NCBI RefSeq assembly: GCF_023898315.1
Contig: NC_064618.1
Span: 185,681,548 to 185,745,547, forward strand
DNA: 64,000 nt
Source: Schistocerca nitens
Taxonomy: Eukaryota; Arthropoda; Insecta; Orthoptera; Acrididae
Reading direction: 5' to 3'
Under the pieces are notes generated by a model, which saw only the letters and a list, made by a program, of their open reading frames with translations, did not search any database and was not told the DNA's origin. Positions 34,301 to 44,684 of the stretch are shown in pieces. Position 1 is the first letter of the stretch, and each line of letters opens with the position of its first letter. The translations under genes were made by a program, and so were the position numbers.

Positions 34301-35662
34301 ATGATTACGCGATTGATGAAAAAGGCAAAAATGATGAACAGTGAGAATGACAGAATTGTTAACATGGCGAACTCGCCAATACAGGATAATAGTATAATGA
34401 ATAATGAAGTAGAAAGCAATTTAGTGAGTCGGGAAAATAGTCTGGACCCATTTCAAAACTTTTCACAATCAAAAAATTTTCTGAATACGAGATTAACGAC
34501 AGAAGATTCTGGAATAGTATCGAACACAGATAGCTTTACTGCTATGAAAAAGGAAGCGGGTTTTGCGGGAAATGTTAAGGGCGAAAAGAATTTCGAACCA
34601 GTTAATATGGAGCAGTTGATGGGTGCTATATTACATTTGGGATCACAAATAGGAACAATTAAAACAGAAATAGGAACAATTAAAACCAAGATGAAAGCAA
34701 TGGCAACACGGTTAGAAACTGATATGGGAACAATGGAAACACGGTTAGACTCACGAATAGGGACATGTTTCAGAAACATGAAAGATGAATCAAAGAAAGA
34801 AATTAGAGAAGAAGTACAACCGATTTTGAATGCTCACAGTAATAGTTTAATTTCAATAGAAATTAGACAAGAGAAACAGGACAGAGAACAGGAAGAAAGA
34901 GATCGCGTGATAGTACAAAAATTTTCAGAGTTAAATTTACAACGTGCACACGATAAGGAAGAAATACTTAAAAGAATCGAGGAATCCGTTCCAAATGACA
35001 GAATAAATAACTTAACGCAACAGTATGAACAGTTAACTACTAGATGTGTCAATACTGAAACCCGAGTCGCGACACTTACGGAAGACGTAAATAATCAGAA
35101 AGAAAAAATAGATGACTCTTCGGAAAAAGTTGAGGAGATTTCAGATAAATTGACAAGTCTTAGTTTAAATGGGGACAGAGATTCAGATGATACAGCTCCA
35201 TTGCCATTTTCAGAAACCGAAGAGTACCAAAACATAAATAAGCATGTTGAAAATCAGGGAAAATTTAATGATCGCGTTAAAAGGGAATTTGAGGTATTAC
35301 GAAAGCAAGTCAAACATATTGAAAGCGAAATCGTTGGAAAAGACAGCAGAAGAAATTTGGAATCACCGATAGCAGCGGGTTTTGAAGATGATAATGTATT
35401 TCATTTACGAGATGCAACAAGAGAGCGCCAGGCACGCGAACTTGACAATAATCGACGTTGGGACTGGGACAGACGCGGTAGGTCTTTGTCGCCACGAGGA
35501 GAAAACTTTGACTATAAACACTTCTTAACTGTTCGGAAATTTAAGATCTTTCGCAATTCTAAGAATGACATACATCCCTGTTCTTGGTTAGATCAATTTA
35601 TGTACGCTCTTCCACCAAATTGGCCAATAAGTCACAAACTGGAAATTATGTGCGGCTATTAA
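34301..35662 (+). CDS. Gag-like protein, C-terminally truncated
   Basis: Open frame of 453 codons starting after a 330-bp leader. Residues about 1-100 are polar and low in complexity. Residues about 105-300 form a long coiled coil, with short heptad-like units (IGTIKTEIGTIKTK) and many Glu/Lys/Arg. A basic Arg-rich segment (NNRRWDWDRRGRSLSPRG) near 395-412 precedes FDYKHFLTVRKFKIF and CSWLDQFMYALPPNW, which look like the start of a retrotransposon capsid domain. The frame stops at residue 453, soon after MCGY, so most of the capsid and any zinc knuckle are gone. Gag would assemble the particle that packages element RNA in the cytoplasm. The frame has no internal stop, which is unusual here. 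Start chosen as the first ATG of the frame; a second Met lies 9 codons in. Confidence 0.8.
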   Translation: MITRLMKKAKMMNSENDRIVNMANSPIQDNSIMNNEVESNLVSRENSLDPFQNFSQSKNFLNTRLTTEDSGIVSNTDSFTAMKKEAGFAGNVKGEKNFEPVNMEQLMGAILHLGSQIGTIKTEIGTIKTKMKAMATRLETDMGTMETRLDSRIGTCFRNMKDESKKEIREEVQPILNAHSNSLISIEIRQEKQDREQEERDRVIVQKFSELNLQRAHDKEEILKRIEESVPNDRINNLTQQYEQLTTRCVNTETRVATLTEDVNNQKEKIDDSSEKVEEISDKLTSLSLNGDRDSDDTAPLPFSETEEYQNINKHVENQGKFNDRVKREFEVLRKQVKHIESEIVGKDSRRNLESPIAAGFEDDNVFHLRDATRERQARELDNNRRWDWDRRGRSLSPRGENFDYKHFLTVRKFKIFRNSKNDIHPCSWLDQFMYALPPNWPISHKLEIMCGY

Positions 35663-35872
35663 TGTCCTCAGGGGATTCGCTACACTAAGTGAATATGTGC
35701 CGTAGCGTGCACAGGGCCCTGAGCTGTAGTGGTGCTAATTCCCTTTTAGTTTTCTGCACCGCTGCCTACTCTTCTACTATTCTTTGTATCTATCAAAATA
35801 ACTCTTCAGCTATCAATCTATCTAGAGAGTCGGTAAAGAATAACCGGATATGACTATTTTACCCAGAAGTGA
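35663..35872 (+). other. Non-coding filler at the gag-pol deletion junction
   Basis: About 210 bp between the gag stop and the first recognisable RT codon (TTT of FRKLPFG at 35873). It contains no protease (no DTG/DSG motif) and none of the N-terminal RT. It is not recognisably part of the element, so a deletion with filler or a template switch during reverse transcription is likely. Confidence 0.6.
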
Positions 35873-38077
35873 TTTCGGAAATTACCGTTTGGACTTACTA
35901 TAGTATCTGCAGCATTCATTCGTAGTTTAAAAGAAATGTTACCTGTTTATATTCGTGATAATATTACTTCATATGTTGACGATATTCTTATTGCGAAACG
36001 TTCTTGGAGTGAGCATAACAAAATTTTGGATTCATTATTACGTATTTTTGCAAGAGTTGGCATTACAGTGAACTTGGAAAAATCTGAATTTGGTCGTTCT
36101 CAGGTGAAATTTCTTGGTCATATTATTTCTACAGAAGGTATTCTTCCTGATCCAGAGAAACTAGACGCTATTCGTAATTATGCTGTTCCTACCACAAAAC
36201 GTGATGTTCGTAGTTTCCTTGGTGTCTGTAATTTTCTTAGACGCTTTGTTAGATTGGATAATTTGGCGACACCTCGTTTGTGTGAACTATCTGGAAAGAA
36301 TTCTAATTGGTATTGGGATGAGGAAGCTCAATCAGAATTTGAACAACTTCGTGATGCTTTAGTTGCTGCTCCACTTCTTTCACATCCGGATTTATATAAA
36401 GATTTTTGTTTGGCGACGGACTCATCATACAAAGGCCTAGGTGCACATTTATTTCAAGAGATAGAAGAAAACGGCGTTGTAGTACAGAAAACTATTGCAT
36501 TTGGAAGTCGTGTTCTCTCTAAATCAGAAAAGAATTATTCGATTACGGAACTTGAGGCCTTTGCTGTTGTATGGGCTTTCACAAAATTTCGCATATTTTT
36601 GTATGGCAGACATACTAAGGTTTACACCGATCACCGAGCTCTGGAATTTCTTATGTCAACAAAATTAACTCATGGAAGATTGTCACGATGGGCGCTGTAT
36701 CTACAGGAATTTGACTTAAGTATTGTTTACATACAGGGTTCTTCAAATATTATTGCTGATGCTTTATCACGTGCACCTATGGGTTTGAAACAAAGTGCTG
36801 AAGAGGACTGCAAAAAAAAAAACAATTATTGTTTGATGTATATTCAAGGTGTTGCGTTTGAGAATTTTATTTCTTCGCTCCAGGACATCGCTAAGGAGCA
36901 AAATAAGGATCCAATCTGGAAGGACAGTAAGGAGAAGTGGAGGAGAAAGGAAAGCGTAGCGATTAGACAGTATTATTTAGTTCGCAATGATATTCGTTTT
37001 AAACGAAAATCGGTCGACAACTCTGTTTGGTTAGTTTGTATTCCTGATGAGTGGGTCAATAAATTGATTTGGTATACACATTTCAGTTATGCACACTTTG
37101 GTCCCAGAAAATGCTTTCATAAATTACGAGAAAATTGCTACTTCAGTAACATGGAAAAACGTATTCGATCTGTTCTTGCCAAATGCAAAATGTGTCAAAA
37201 GTCTAAGCCGCCAACTATTTCTCACAGAGCACCGTTGTTTCCTATCATTCCAGCGAAATTAAAGGAGAAGGCTGCAGTCGATTTGTTCGGTCCAGTGGTT
37301 CGTTCTACTAATGGTTTTGCGTACATTTTGGTAGCAGTGGAACTAACATCAAAATATGTGTGTTTTACACCTTTACGCAAAGCAACAGCTCGTTCAGTAA
37401 CCAACGCTTTCATCAAACATTTTCTTAAAGAAGTGGGTCATGTTGATAAGGTTATATCAGATAATGGATCACAGTTTCGCTCTAAAATTTGGCTTCGTAC
37501 TCTACGGCGTCGTAAGGTTAAACCAATTTTCATTCCACTTTTTCACCCTCAATGTAACGCTTCAGAGAGATGGATGAAAGAAATCAATAAATTGTGTCGA
37601 CTTTATTGTCATCAGAATCACAGAACATGGGATCAGTATCTTCATATTTTTCAAAACATTCTGAATGAACTCTCTAATGATTCAACTTCTTTACCACCTA
37701 TATTGATATTAAAAAATAAAGCACCAACAAATCGCATTTCTGATATCGTTCCTTTTCCACCTACACGGAAACTGCGGCATTCTGAAGTTGTGGACCTGGC
37801 TCTGCAAAATATTGCATCTGCGGCTGCTAGAAGAGAGAAATCAGCTAAACGTCCTGGTCGTTTAAAAATCTTGTCAGTTGGTCAAAAGGTGTTAATTAAG
37901 TCTCATCGTTTGTCGCACAAAGGAAAAGACTTAGGTCGCAATTTTTTTCTGCTTTATAACGTTCCGTACAGAGTTCGCAAAATTATTCATGATAACACTG
38001 TCGAAGTAGAAACTCTTAAATCTCGGCGCTATAAGGGAATACATCATATATCGAACGTTAAAATTTTTGTGGAATGA
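35873..38077 (+). pseudogene. Pol fragment: RT palm, RNase H and integrase
   Basis: The frame begins FRKLPFGLTIVSAAFIRSLK directly after a TGA; the first Met is at 35936. Numbered from that Met (713 aa), the RT active-site motif YVDD is at 13-16, with FLGHII and the thumb following. RNase H has LATDSSY near 160, SITELEAF near 205, YTDHRAL near 230 and ADALSRA near 276, keeping its acidic residues. The integrase zinc-binding part has HFSYAH near 382 and CKMC near 418. The core has VDLFGP near 449, SDNGSQF near 509 and SERW near 544. A GPY/F-like module (VPYRV) lies near 676. No chromodomain follows. The protein is open to its end, but it lacks protease and RT motifs upstream of LPFG, so this copy could not replicate alone. 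Integrase could in principle still be made. Confidence 0.93.
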
Positions 38078-40702
38078 CATACTTTCGAGAAACCAATAGT
38101 TATACGTAAACATGCAGAGAATACAAGGATACCGCGCCGTGTTCCGGCGGCGGCACATACTCAAAGCAACAGTCAAGTCTGCGCGGCGCACAAGGCAGTA
38201 CCTACAGCTGATCGAGCGCTCAGTGCGAATGCACTGACAGCCGTAAACAAATACACAATGTAATTCCTGCGCATAAATTCCGTATAAAGCTATAGTGACT
38301 TGATAAATTATGTTATTAACGTTCAGTATTTTTCAGGATGCGGTTGTATAAAATATTTAAGAGCTTCAGGTAAATTCTGTGTGTGTCCGACGTTAAGACG
38401 ACTTGCTATCGAGAAAATTTCAGGTAGAATGCAATTTCGAAGAAGAAACTAATAAACTAAAAAGGTAACTATTAATTGAGTTTATTTTTCAGGTAACATA
38501 TTTCCACTTAGGTACGTACTTTAGACGTAATTTGCTGCTCGCGATTACGTGATTTATACTTTGTGTTATCTGATTTTGACAATGATTGATTAATGAACAG
38601 GGTTGTTACTTATGTATATTATGCATCGCTTGGCTGCTATGCTTTTTCATTGATGTCATATTTTTTTATTATGTGCCAGCTGTGCTTATTTATTTACATT
38701 ATAATTGTCACCTGATTAGTTGTGCTGATATCGCTATGTATGTAAGTTATACGTTGTGATTTATCTGCTTGCGCCTTCATGTTTACTTATTAAGATTTCA
38801 TATGAACATTTATTTGCTTATGCTGATATGATGCTAATGACCTGTTTATTATGTAAGATACATATTTGCTGCTTTGCGTATGGATTGCATGTTTACACAT
38901 TTCTGTTTTGTTGTCATAACTACTCTTTAATTTGGTATATAGAAATGCTGATATACGGTGTACGAACATGGAGTTTGGGTCACACCATGGTATTAATTAC
39001 AGATTGTTTGCTTGGCAGAGCCTCGTTGTAGGAATTGTGCTGCATCCACTTGTTGACATTCTGTTCTCTACTGGTATATTTACTCGCTGTTGCATGTTTT
39101 GCTTACGTTCAGTGCCTTATATTTTAAGATAAGAAAATGAACTACTATAATGCTACGAACGACATTGGTACAAAAAACTTCACTGAGGTCACATGAGCTG
39201 GAGGTTTTATGGAAGCTGTATAAATTTATGTTACTAGGAAGAAAGCTAACGACATGACACACCAACACTAGGTTTAGACCATTGACAGTTATTACACTGC
39301 ATTCTTCGTGAGCAATTGAAATAGCAAGTGACACTTGGCACAAGAAATACTGCACATGTTTGCTTCTGTTTTGCCATGATTCTTGAAGTGGTGTACACAC
39401 TGTGAAATATTACGATTTATTCACTCAAAGTCTTATGTGATCTCTCATACAACGTACTCGCACCTACTTACTGAATGTTATTGAAACTGAAGGCTGTTAG
39501 AGGTCATGTATGCATTTCTTTTATTTAATGATGGACAAGGTAACCGAAATGTATTTTATAATTCATAATGAGTAGAAGATTTGGGTCAGATGGATTACAC
39601 AGAGGTTGTGTGTGGACATTGTGTCTTCGGATTGTATGGGATGATGAACTGAAGTTTGCACTAGGATTTTATCTGTACTTGTTCCAGAAAACTGACTAGA
39701 GGAAAGAGTTGTTATGGAAGTGAAATGATATTGGTGATAAGGCTTATATGTATCGACGTATTGAAGAGGTATTATAGAGGTATTGAGATTATGTGAAGTT
39801 GATGATTATTGGAGTTTTGGTGGACAAGAGGAAAGGTAAATGTTATTGATTATAAGGTTTATATGTATCGACGTAAGAGGTATTATTGAAGTATTAAGAT
39901 TATGTGATGCTAATGATTACTGGAGTTTTGGTGGATAAGAGGTAAAGTAAGTGAGGAGCATTTTTTTTTTGTTGGTTTATATGGAACAAGGAGGATGAAG
40001 ATGGCAGACTAGAACACTCAAGTAGAAGGAAGATTGTCTACACACACACTTTGTTAAATCAATAAGCAGTATATACTTTTTTTTGGAGAGAGGAAGCATT
40101 TGCATATCTTGGCACACTGACAGTTGTTCAGCAACTGTACATTTTGATCTGGCTTAGCAAACATTGGTCTTGACATGATGACTATGACGTTGACAAACTA
40201 TTATTGACTGTTATACACTGTTGCCACTACTACTTGATACACATGTTGAACATCAAATTTTGACAGAATTGCATTTACACAGTTAACACTATTCAATTAC
40301 ACAGTAGTACTTAATGTGGATGAAAGATGAGTGAGTGTGTTTTCTGTGTTTTCCTTTCCTAATCCCAAATAATTGGTACCGAGCTATCTCCTAAATATTA
40401 TTTTACTTGTTTATTGTGGCTTGCACTGACACCATAAATATTATATGTTTACTGATATTTGTGTATTTGTAATATTTAATATGACAATTATCTGATATCA
40501 TTTGTGTGTTTATTATAATTTGTATGTTTAGTGTAAGAGCATTGATAATAATTTTGCAAAACCAATTGTGTGTGCCTTCAAACTGTTGTTCGTGCTTGCA
40601 CCTATTCAACATTGCTGGGTGCCACTTGGAAATGTTTAATTTCTGCTAATGAACTCTAATGAACTGTCTGATTAGTGATAGTGAATATTATGGACTGTTT
40701 CC
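38078..40702 (+). other. 3' noncoding region of the LTR retrotransposon, first part
   Basis: No env-like frame. The longest plus-strand frame (38756-39031) is hydrophobic but short, with no cleavage site or fusion motif. A tandem duplication of about 115 bp lies at 39737-39950 (two units starting ATAAGGYTTATATGTATCG). Confidence 0.6.
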
Positions 40703-41317
40703 TGCACCTGTTCAACATTGCTGGGTGCCAGTGATGGAACTGCTTCTACTGAAATGATGTCACTTGTTGCTGTCTGCACCTGCCCAACATTGATGGGTGC
40801 CCCTGATGGAACTGCTTCTACTGAAATGATGTCACTTGTTGGTGTCTGCACCTGTTCAACATTGCTGGGTGCCACTGATGGACTGCTTCTACTGAAATGA
40901 TGTCACTTGTTGGTGTCTGCACCTGCTCAACATTACTGGGTGCCACTGATGGACTGCTTCTACTGAAATAATGTCACTTGTTGGTGTCTGCACCTGTTCA
41001 ACATTACTGGGTGCCACTGATGGACTGCTTCTACTGAAATGATGTCATATGTTGGTGTCTGCACCTGTTCAACAATGCTGGGTGCCATTGATGGACTGCT
41101 TCTACTTAAATGATGTCACTTGTTGGTGTCTGCACCTGTTCAACATTACTGGGTGCCACTGATGGACTGCTTCTACTGAAATGATGTCATATGTTGGTGT
41201 CTGCACCTGTTCAACAATGCTGGGTGCCTTTGATGGACTGCTTCTACTGAGATAATGTCACTTGTTGGTGTCTGCGCCTGCTCACCATTTTTTGGTGCCA
41301 CTGTTGAAGCTGTTTAA
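40703..41317. repeat. 71/72-bp tandem array, about 8.5 units
   Basis: Units start CTGCACCTG and carry CAACATT.CTGGGTGCC, GGACTGCTTCTACTGAAATG and ATGTCACTTGTTGGTGT. The first two units are 72 bp (GATGGAACTGC) and the rest are 71 bp (GATGGACTGC). Units 5-6 and 7-8 form a repeated dimer, sharing GTCATATG then CAACAATG. Isolated half-units occur at about 40590 and 41350. It lies inside the LTR element's 3' region. Confidence 0.92.
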
Positions 41318-41802
41318 ATACTGTTTATGAAATGTTATGAGACTGCTATTTGCACCTGTTGATCAATGCTGATTACTACTGTTGGAACTGTCAACTACTC
41401 TGAGGAGTTCTACTTGTTTATTGAACTATTGAAAGGATTTTATGTGAATATACGTAGAAATAGATTTTTTGTGTGTTTACTGTTTATGAGATGTTATGAG
41501 ACTCTTACCTGCACCTATTCGTCATTGCTGACGCTATTGATTGAATTGTTTAACCACATGATACTTGTGTAAACTATTATGTAAAATCACATGTATGCAA
41601 GCATTTGTATTCCTTACTGGATTTTATGTATTAGGTTATTGAAGGGTCAGTGCAAAGCCAACATTTATTTAGTTACGTGACATTTACTTATTAATACTAC
41701 TTTTTAATTTTTGTCTGTATTTTTTGGATGAATTTGGGGGTATTTTCACCACCAATGCTGGCAAAAATACTATCAAATTCTAGCCTGTGGAGGAGTGGCA
41801 TA
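41318..41802 (+). other. 3' noncoding region of the LTR retrotransposon, last part, with polypurine tract
   Basis: Degenerate half-units of the tandem array, then AT-rich sequence. A purine-rich run GTGGAGGAGTGG at 41787-41798 sits just before the 3' LTR and is the probable plus-strand primer. Confidence 0.6.
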
Positions 41803-42542
41803 TGAAAGGTGGCTACACTGAGTCACAGCGCCAGTGAGTGCGCCAAAGAGTATTATTCAGCCGCCTCCACTGGCAGTGCTTCCTGAGATGTGGTAGTGGA
41901 GAGTGCTTGTCGTGAAGTCGTCGTGGAGAGAGTTTATTGAGAAGTGGGCAGTAGGAGTTCTGATGTAACCGTGACTAGTTGTGAGCACGTTGTATGCAGT
42001 TGTTCTGATGGGCTAGACAGCCGGTGCTATTCGATTGCGGGTGTTGTAATGATCAGAGTGTATGTTTCGTCAATATATATGAAGGTAGAGAAAATTTTTT
42101 TTATTTCAAAAGTCCTAACAAACAATGTCTCTTGGTCACAGGTTCAGTGAACAAAGCATCTGGCTTGAGTTCATGTATTAGAGTGTAATTCTGATTTTTA
42201 TGTGCAATTATAGTATTTTTGGTTTTTTTAATGACTTCAGTGTAAATGGTGCTTAAAATACCTTGTCTTATTGAGGAAGAACCGTGCCAGATGTGTACGT
42301 TGAATCACACTTCCACACACAGAACAGTTACACTTGTGTTTTGTTGTATTCGTAGGTTTTATAGTTGCTGGTGACTTAATTAATTAATTGTGTTAACGAA
42401 AGTTTTCTTTCATTCTTTGTTGTTGTTCTATGCAGTCAGATTGCGTTCTAATACTAGTCAGGGTCAACCGGTTACGAGACTTCGTAGCCGGACATACAGT
42501 TACTAAAAATATTTGCATTCTAAATAATTAAGCCCCCATGCA
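41803..42542 (+). repeat. 3' LTR
   Basis: Begins TGAAAGGTGGCTACACTGAG and ends CCCCCATGCA, colinear with the 5' LTR. Followed at once by the AAAG target duplication. Confidence 0.93.
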
Positions 42543-43339
42543 AAAGGGAAGAGATGGAGATGGAGAGAATGTAGGTGGAGATGGACAGAGAAAGAAATAA
42601 GGAGTAGGTGGACAATGTGGGAGAGGAGTAGGTGTATACTGTGAGTGGAAAGTAGGTGCAGAAGGGAGAGAATTATATGGACAGAGATAGGATATAGGAC
42701 GAATTTGAGAGAAGGGGAAGGGGAAAATGGAGAAGGAGAGACGCGGAAGGACATCAACAGAGAGTGGGGGAAGGAATAGGTGGAGAGAGAGAAGGGGTGG
42801 AAGAATAGGACAGAAAGGGGGGAGTGGAAAGGAGGAGTTAGACGGACTAATAGAAGATTGTAGGCACACGCAAGAACAACGCTGGGTGCTCATTTAACTC
42901 TACATGTACGCAGAGAAAAACAAGTCTGAGAATGTTGTTTACAGAGACGTAGTGCAGTACATTTCTGGCTCTGCATACACAATTAGGATCTTCGTATTAA
43001 GCAAGTCGTAAACAGTAGTGAAATTGTTTTCTCCCTTTTCTTGCATGTTTTGTTATTTGCTGCTCGTTGCGTTAAAATGTTTTCCGTGAAGTAAACGAGC
43101 GAGCTGCGAGAGACATGAATTCTGCCAGCTTTTCTCACCGTTTCAAAATATGGTGTTTTTCTTTCGATGTCGCGCTAGTTGTATGCCTCAAGACATCTAA
43201 TGTGTGGCTTCTATGAGAGCGTATACGCGTGGGTAGTGAATTTCAGCATAAAAATGTTTATATATATTTTTGTTTAACAGCTGGTAACCCTGCAGGAGCC
43301 GTTAGTAACATACAGATGTATGGAAAATGAGACTTAGTT
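42543..43339. other. Purine-rich tract, then unrecognised sequence
   Basis: 42543-42850 is almost all A and G on the plus strand (GGAGATGGAGAGAATG and similar) and continues the tract interrupted by the retrotransposon at 33213. The minus-strand open frames here (Pro/Ser/Leu-rich) are composition artefacts. No feature is seen from 42850 to 43339. Confidence 0.6.
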
Positions 43340-44510
43340 TCTGTGGATGTCAGTTAGCTTCCTTTCGGAAAGGGAAAGAATGAAGAGGTTGTTTCTGATA
43401 TGGGGCTTGAGAATGGAAGTAAAATTGAGGAAAAACCAGAAGATATTCATAGCATTTGTCGAAACGGGTAAATGCTTCGGACAGTATAAAACCGTTCAAG
43501 AGAGGTTTGAAAGTCTAGAAAAAATTAGATTTAGCTGTACAGGAAGGGTAGCAGAAAATACGCATAATAATGTGCGAGGAAGAATAAGCATGGAAGGCTA
43601 AGAACAAAGAGCTTGAATTAAAAAAAGGAAAGATAACAGGGACATAGTCTTTCAGCTCTCCAGTTTAGTCTACACATCGAAGTAGCAACGACAGAAATGA
43701 GAGAAAGGTCCAATAGTGGCAATAAAATTTAGGATGAAGAGCTAACAACAAAATGATTCGCTCGTAACGTTGCTATCCTTAGTACAAGTGAGGTAGAAAT
43801 GCGGAATTTTTTGAGTTAAATGAAAAATCGAGTGAGCACACACAATGGACTGAGAGCAAACCGAAGAGCGATGTAAGTAATGAGGTGTAGCATGAATGAG
43901 TTTGGTAACTAACTTCAATCTTGATGACCCCGCAGTAGACGAGGTTCATCAATCCTGCTATCTTCCAAACAAAATAACGCGAAGGACAAAGTAAAGACTG
44001 TATAAAAAAGTGACTAGTACTGATAAAGTGGGCATTCCTGTCCAAAAGAAAACTTCTAGTAACAGACAATCGTGACGTGTGAGGAAGAACGATTCGGGTA
44101 TATGTATTTGGAGCACAGCACTCCAAGGAAGTGAATTACAGAGTGAAGGGTATAGTAGTGTCTGGGATATTGTAATAGAGAAGAGTATAGATAATATGGT
44201 GAACTGAATGGAAATAAGAAACATATGGAATATACTGACAAGAAGAAGGGGAAGGATGGCAGGACAAGTGTGGAAACGTTAGTGAGTAACTTTCATCATA
44301 CTCGAGGTAGGTGTGGAAGGCAACCGCTGCACACAATACAGAGATTAGATCACATCACATACATAGTCGATGATGTGGGGCGCCAGTTTAACCGTGAAAC
44401 TTTGGAGAGTGGCATAAGAGAGAAATTCGTTGCGAGATGTATCAAATCAGTCAGGAGAGCCATAACTGAAAAAGAGAAAAAAAGGGATTAGGGACGTCAG
44501 CCATCCGGAA
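43340..44510 (+). pseudogene. RTE-like LINE remnant, second subfamily
   Basis: The frame at 43347-43601 reads LRMEVKLRKNQKIFIAFVET, which corresponds to the RT block before motif A; the catalytic Asp of the usual FVDLEKAFD is replaced (FVETGKCFG). Further on, MIRS..VAILS near 43755-43785 is motif C with the FADD pair destroyed by a small deletion. The last 150 bp keep a LINE-like 3' end, ATCAAATCAGTCAG at 44440 followed by an A-rich stretch (AAAAAGAGAAAAAAAGG). The middle is heavily eroded with stops in all frames. Compared with the copy at 7.7 kb the tail is poly-A-like and not (CAA)n, so it looks like a related but distinct subfamily. Confidence 0.65.
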
Positions 44511-44684
44511 ATTACGTCGCCCCAACATATGATTAAACCGCCGCCTCTGTTTGTGAAGGCTATCCGACGTGGTGGCAGAGAAGACTCGATGAGAAAGATG
44601 GTGTAAGAACCAAGTATGAGGTGTACGTTAGTTGTCTTCACCCTCGTGTTCCCACTTTCCGTTTATGAGAATCGAGTGTTAATA

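Larger units (their letters stand above)
33214..42542 (+). mobile_element. Ty3/gypsy-type LTR retrotransposon, complete ends, internally deleted (9329 bp)
   Basis: Two LTRs of about 740 bp in the same orientation, bounded by TG...CA, enclose a tRNA-type primer site, a gag-like frame, a pol frame and a purine-rich tract before the 3' LTR. The 4-bp sequence AAAG directly precedes the 5' LTR (33210-33213) and directly follows the 3' LTR (42543-42546), so this is a single intact integration. By eye the LTRs differ at roughly 30 positions, implying a fairly old insertion. No env-like frame is recognisable in the 3.7 kb after pol. Confidence 0.93.

Noticed and set aside
38756..39031. Envelope-like gene of the LTR element
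   Set aside because: The 91-codon hydrophobic frame has no cleavage site, fusion motif or appropriate length; it is AT-rich noncoding sequence.
40703..41317. CRISPR-like array
   Set aside because: Units are contiguous 71/72-bp tandem repeats without unique spacers, inside a eukaryotic retrotransposon.
42503..42893. Minus-strand Pro/Ser/Leu-rich frames of 84 and 121 codons
   Set aside because: They translate the complement of a purine-rich low-complexity tract.
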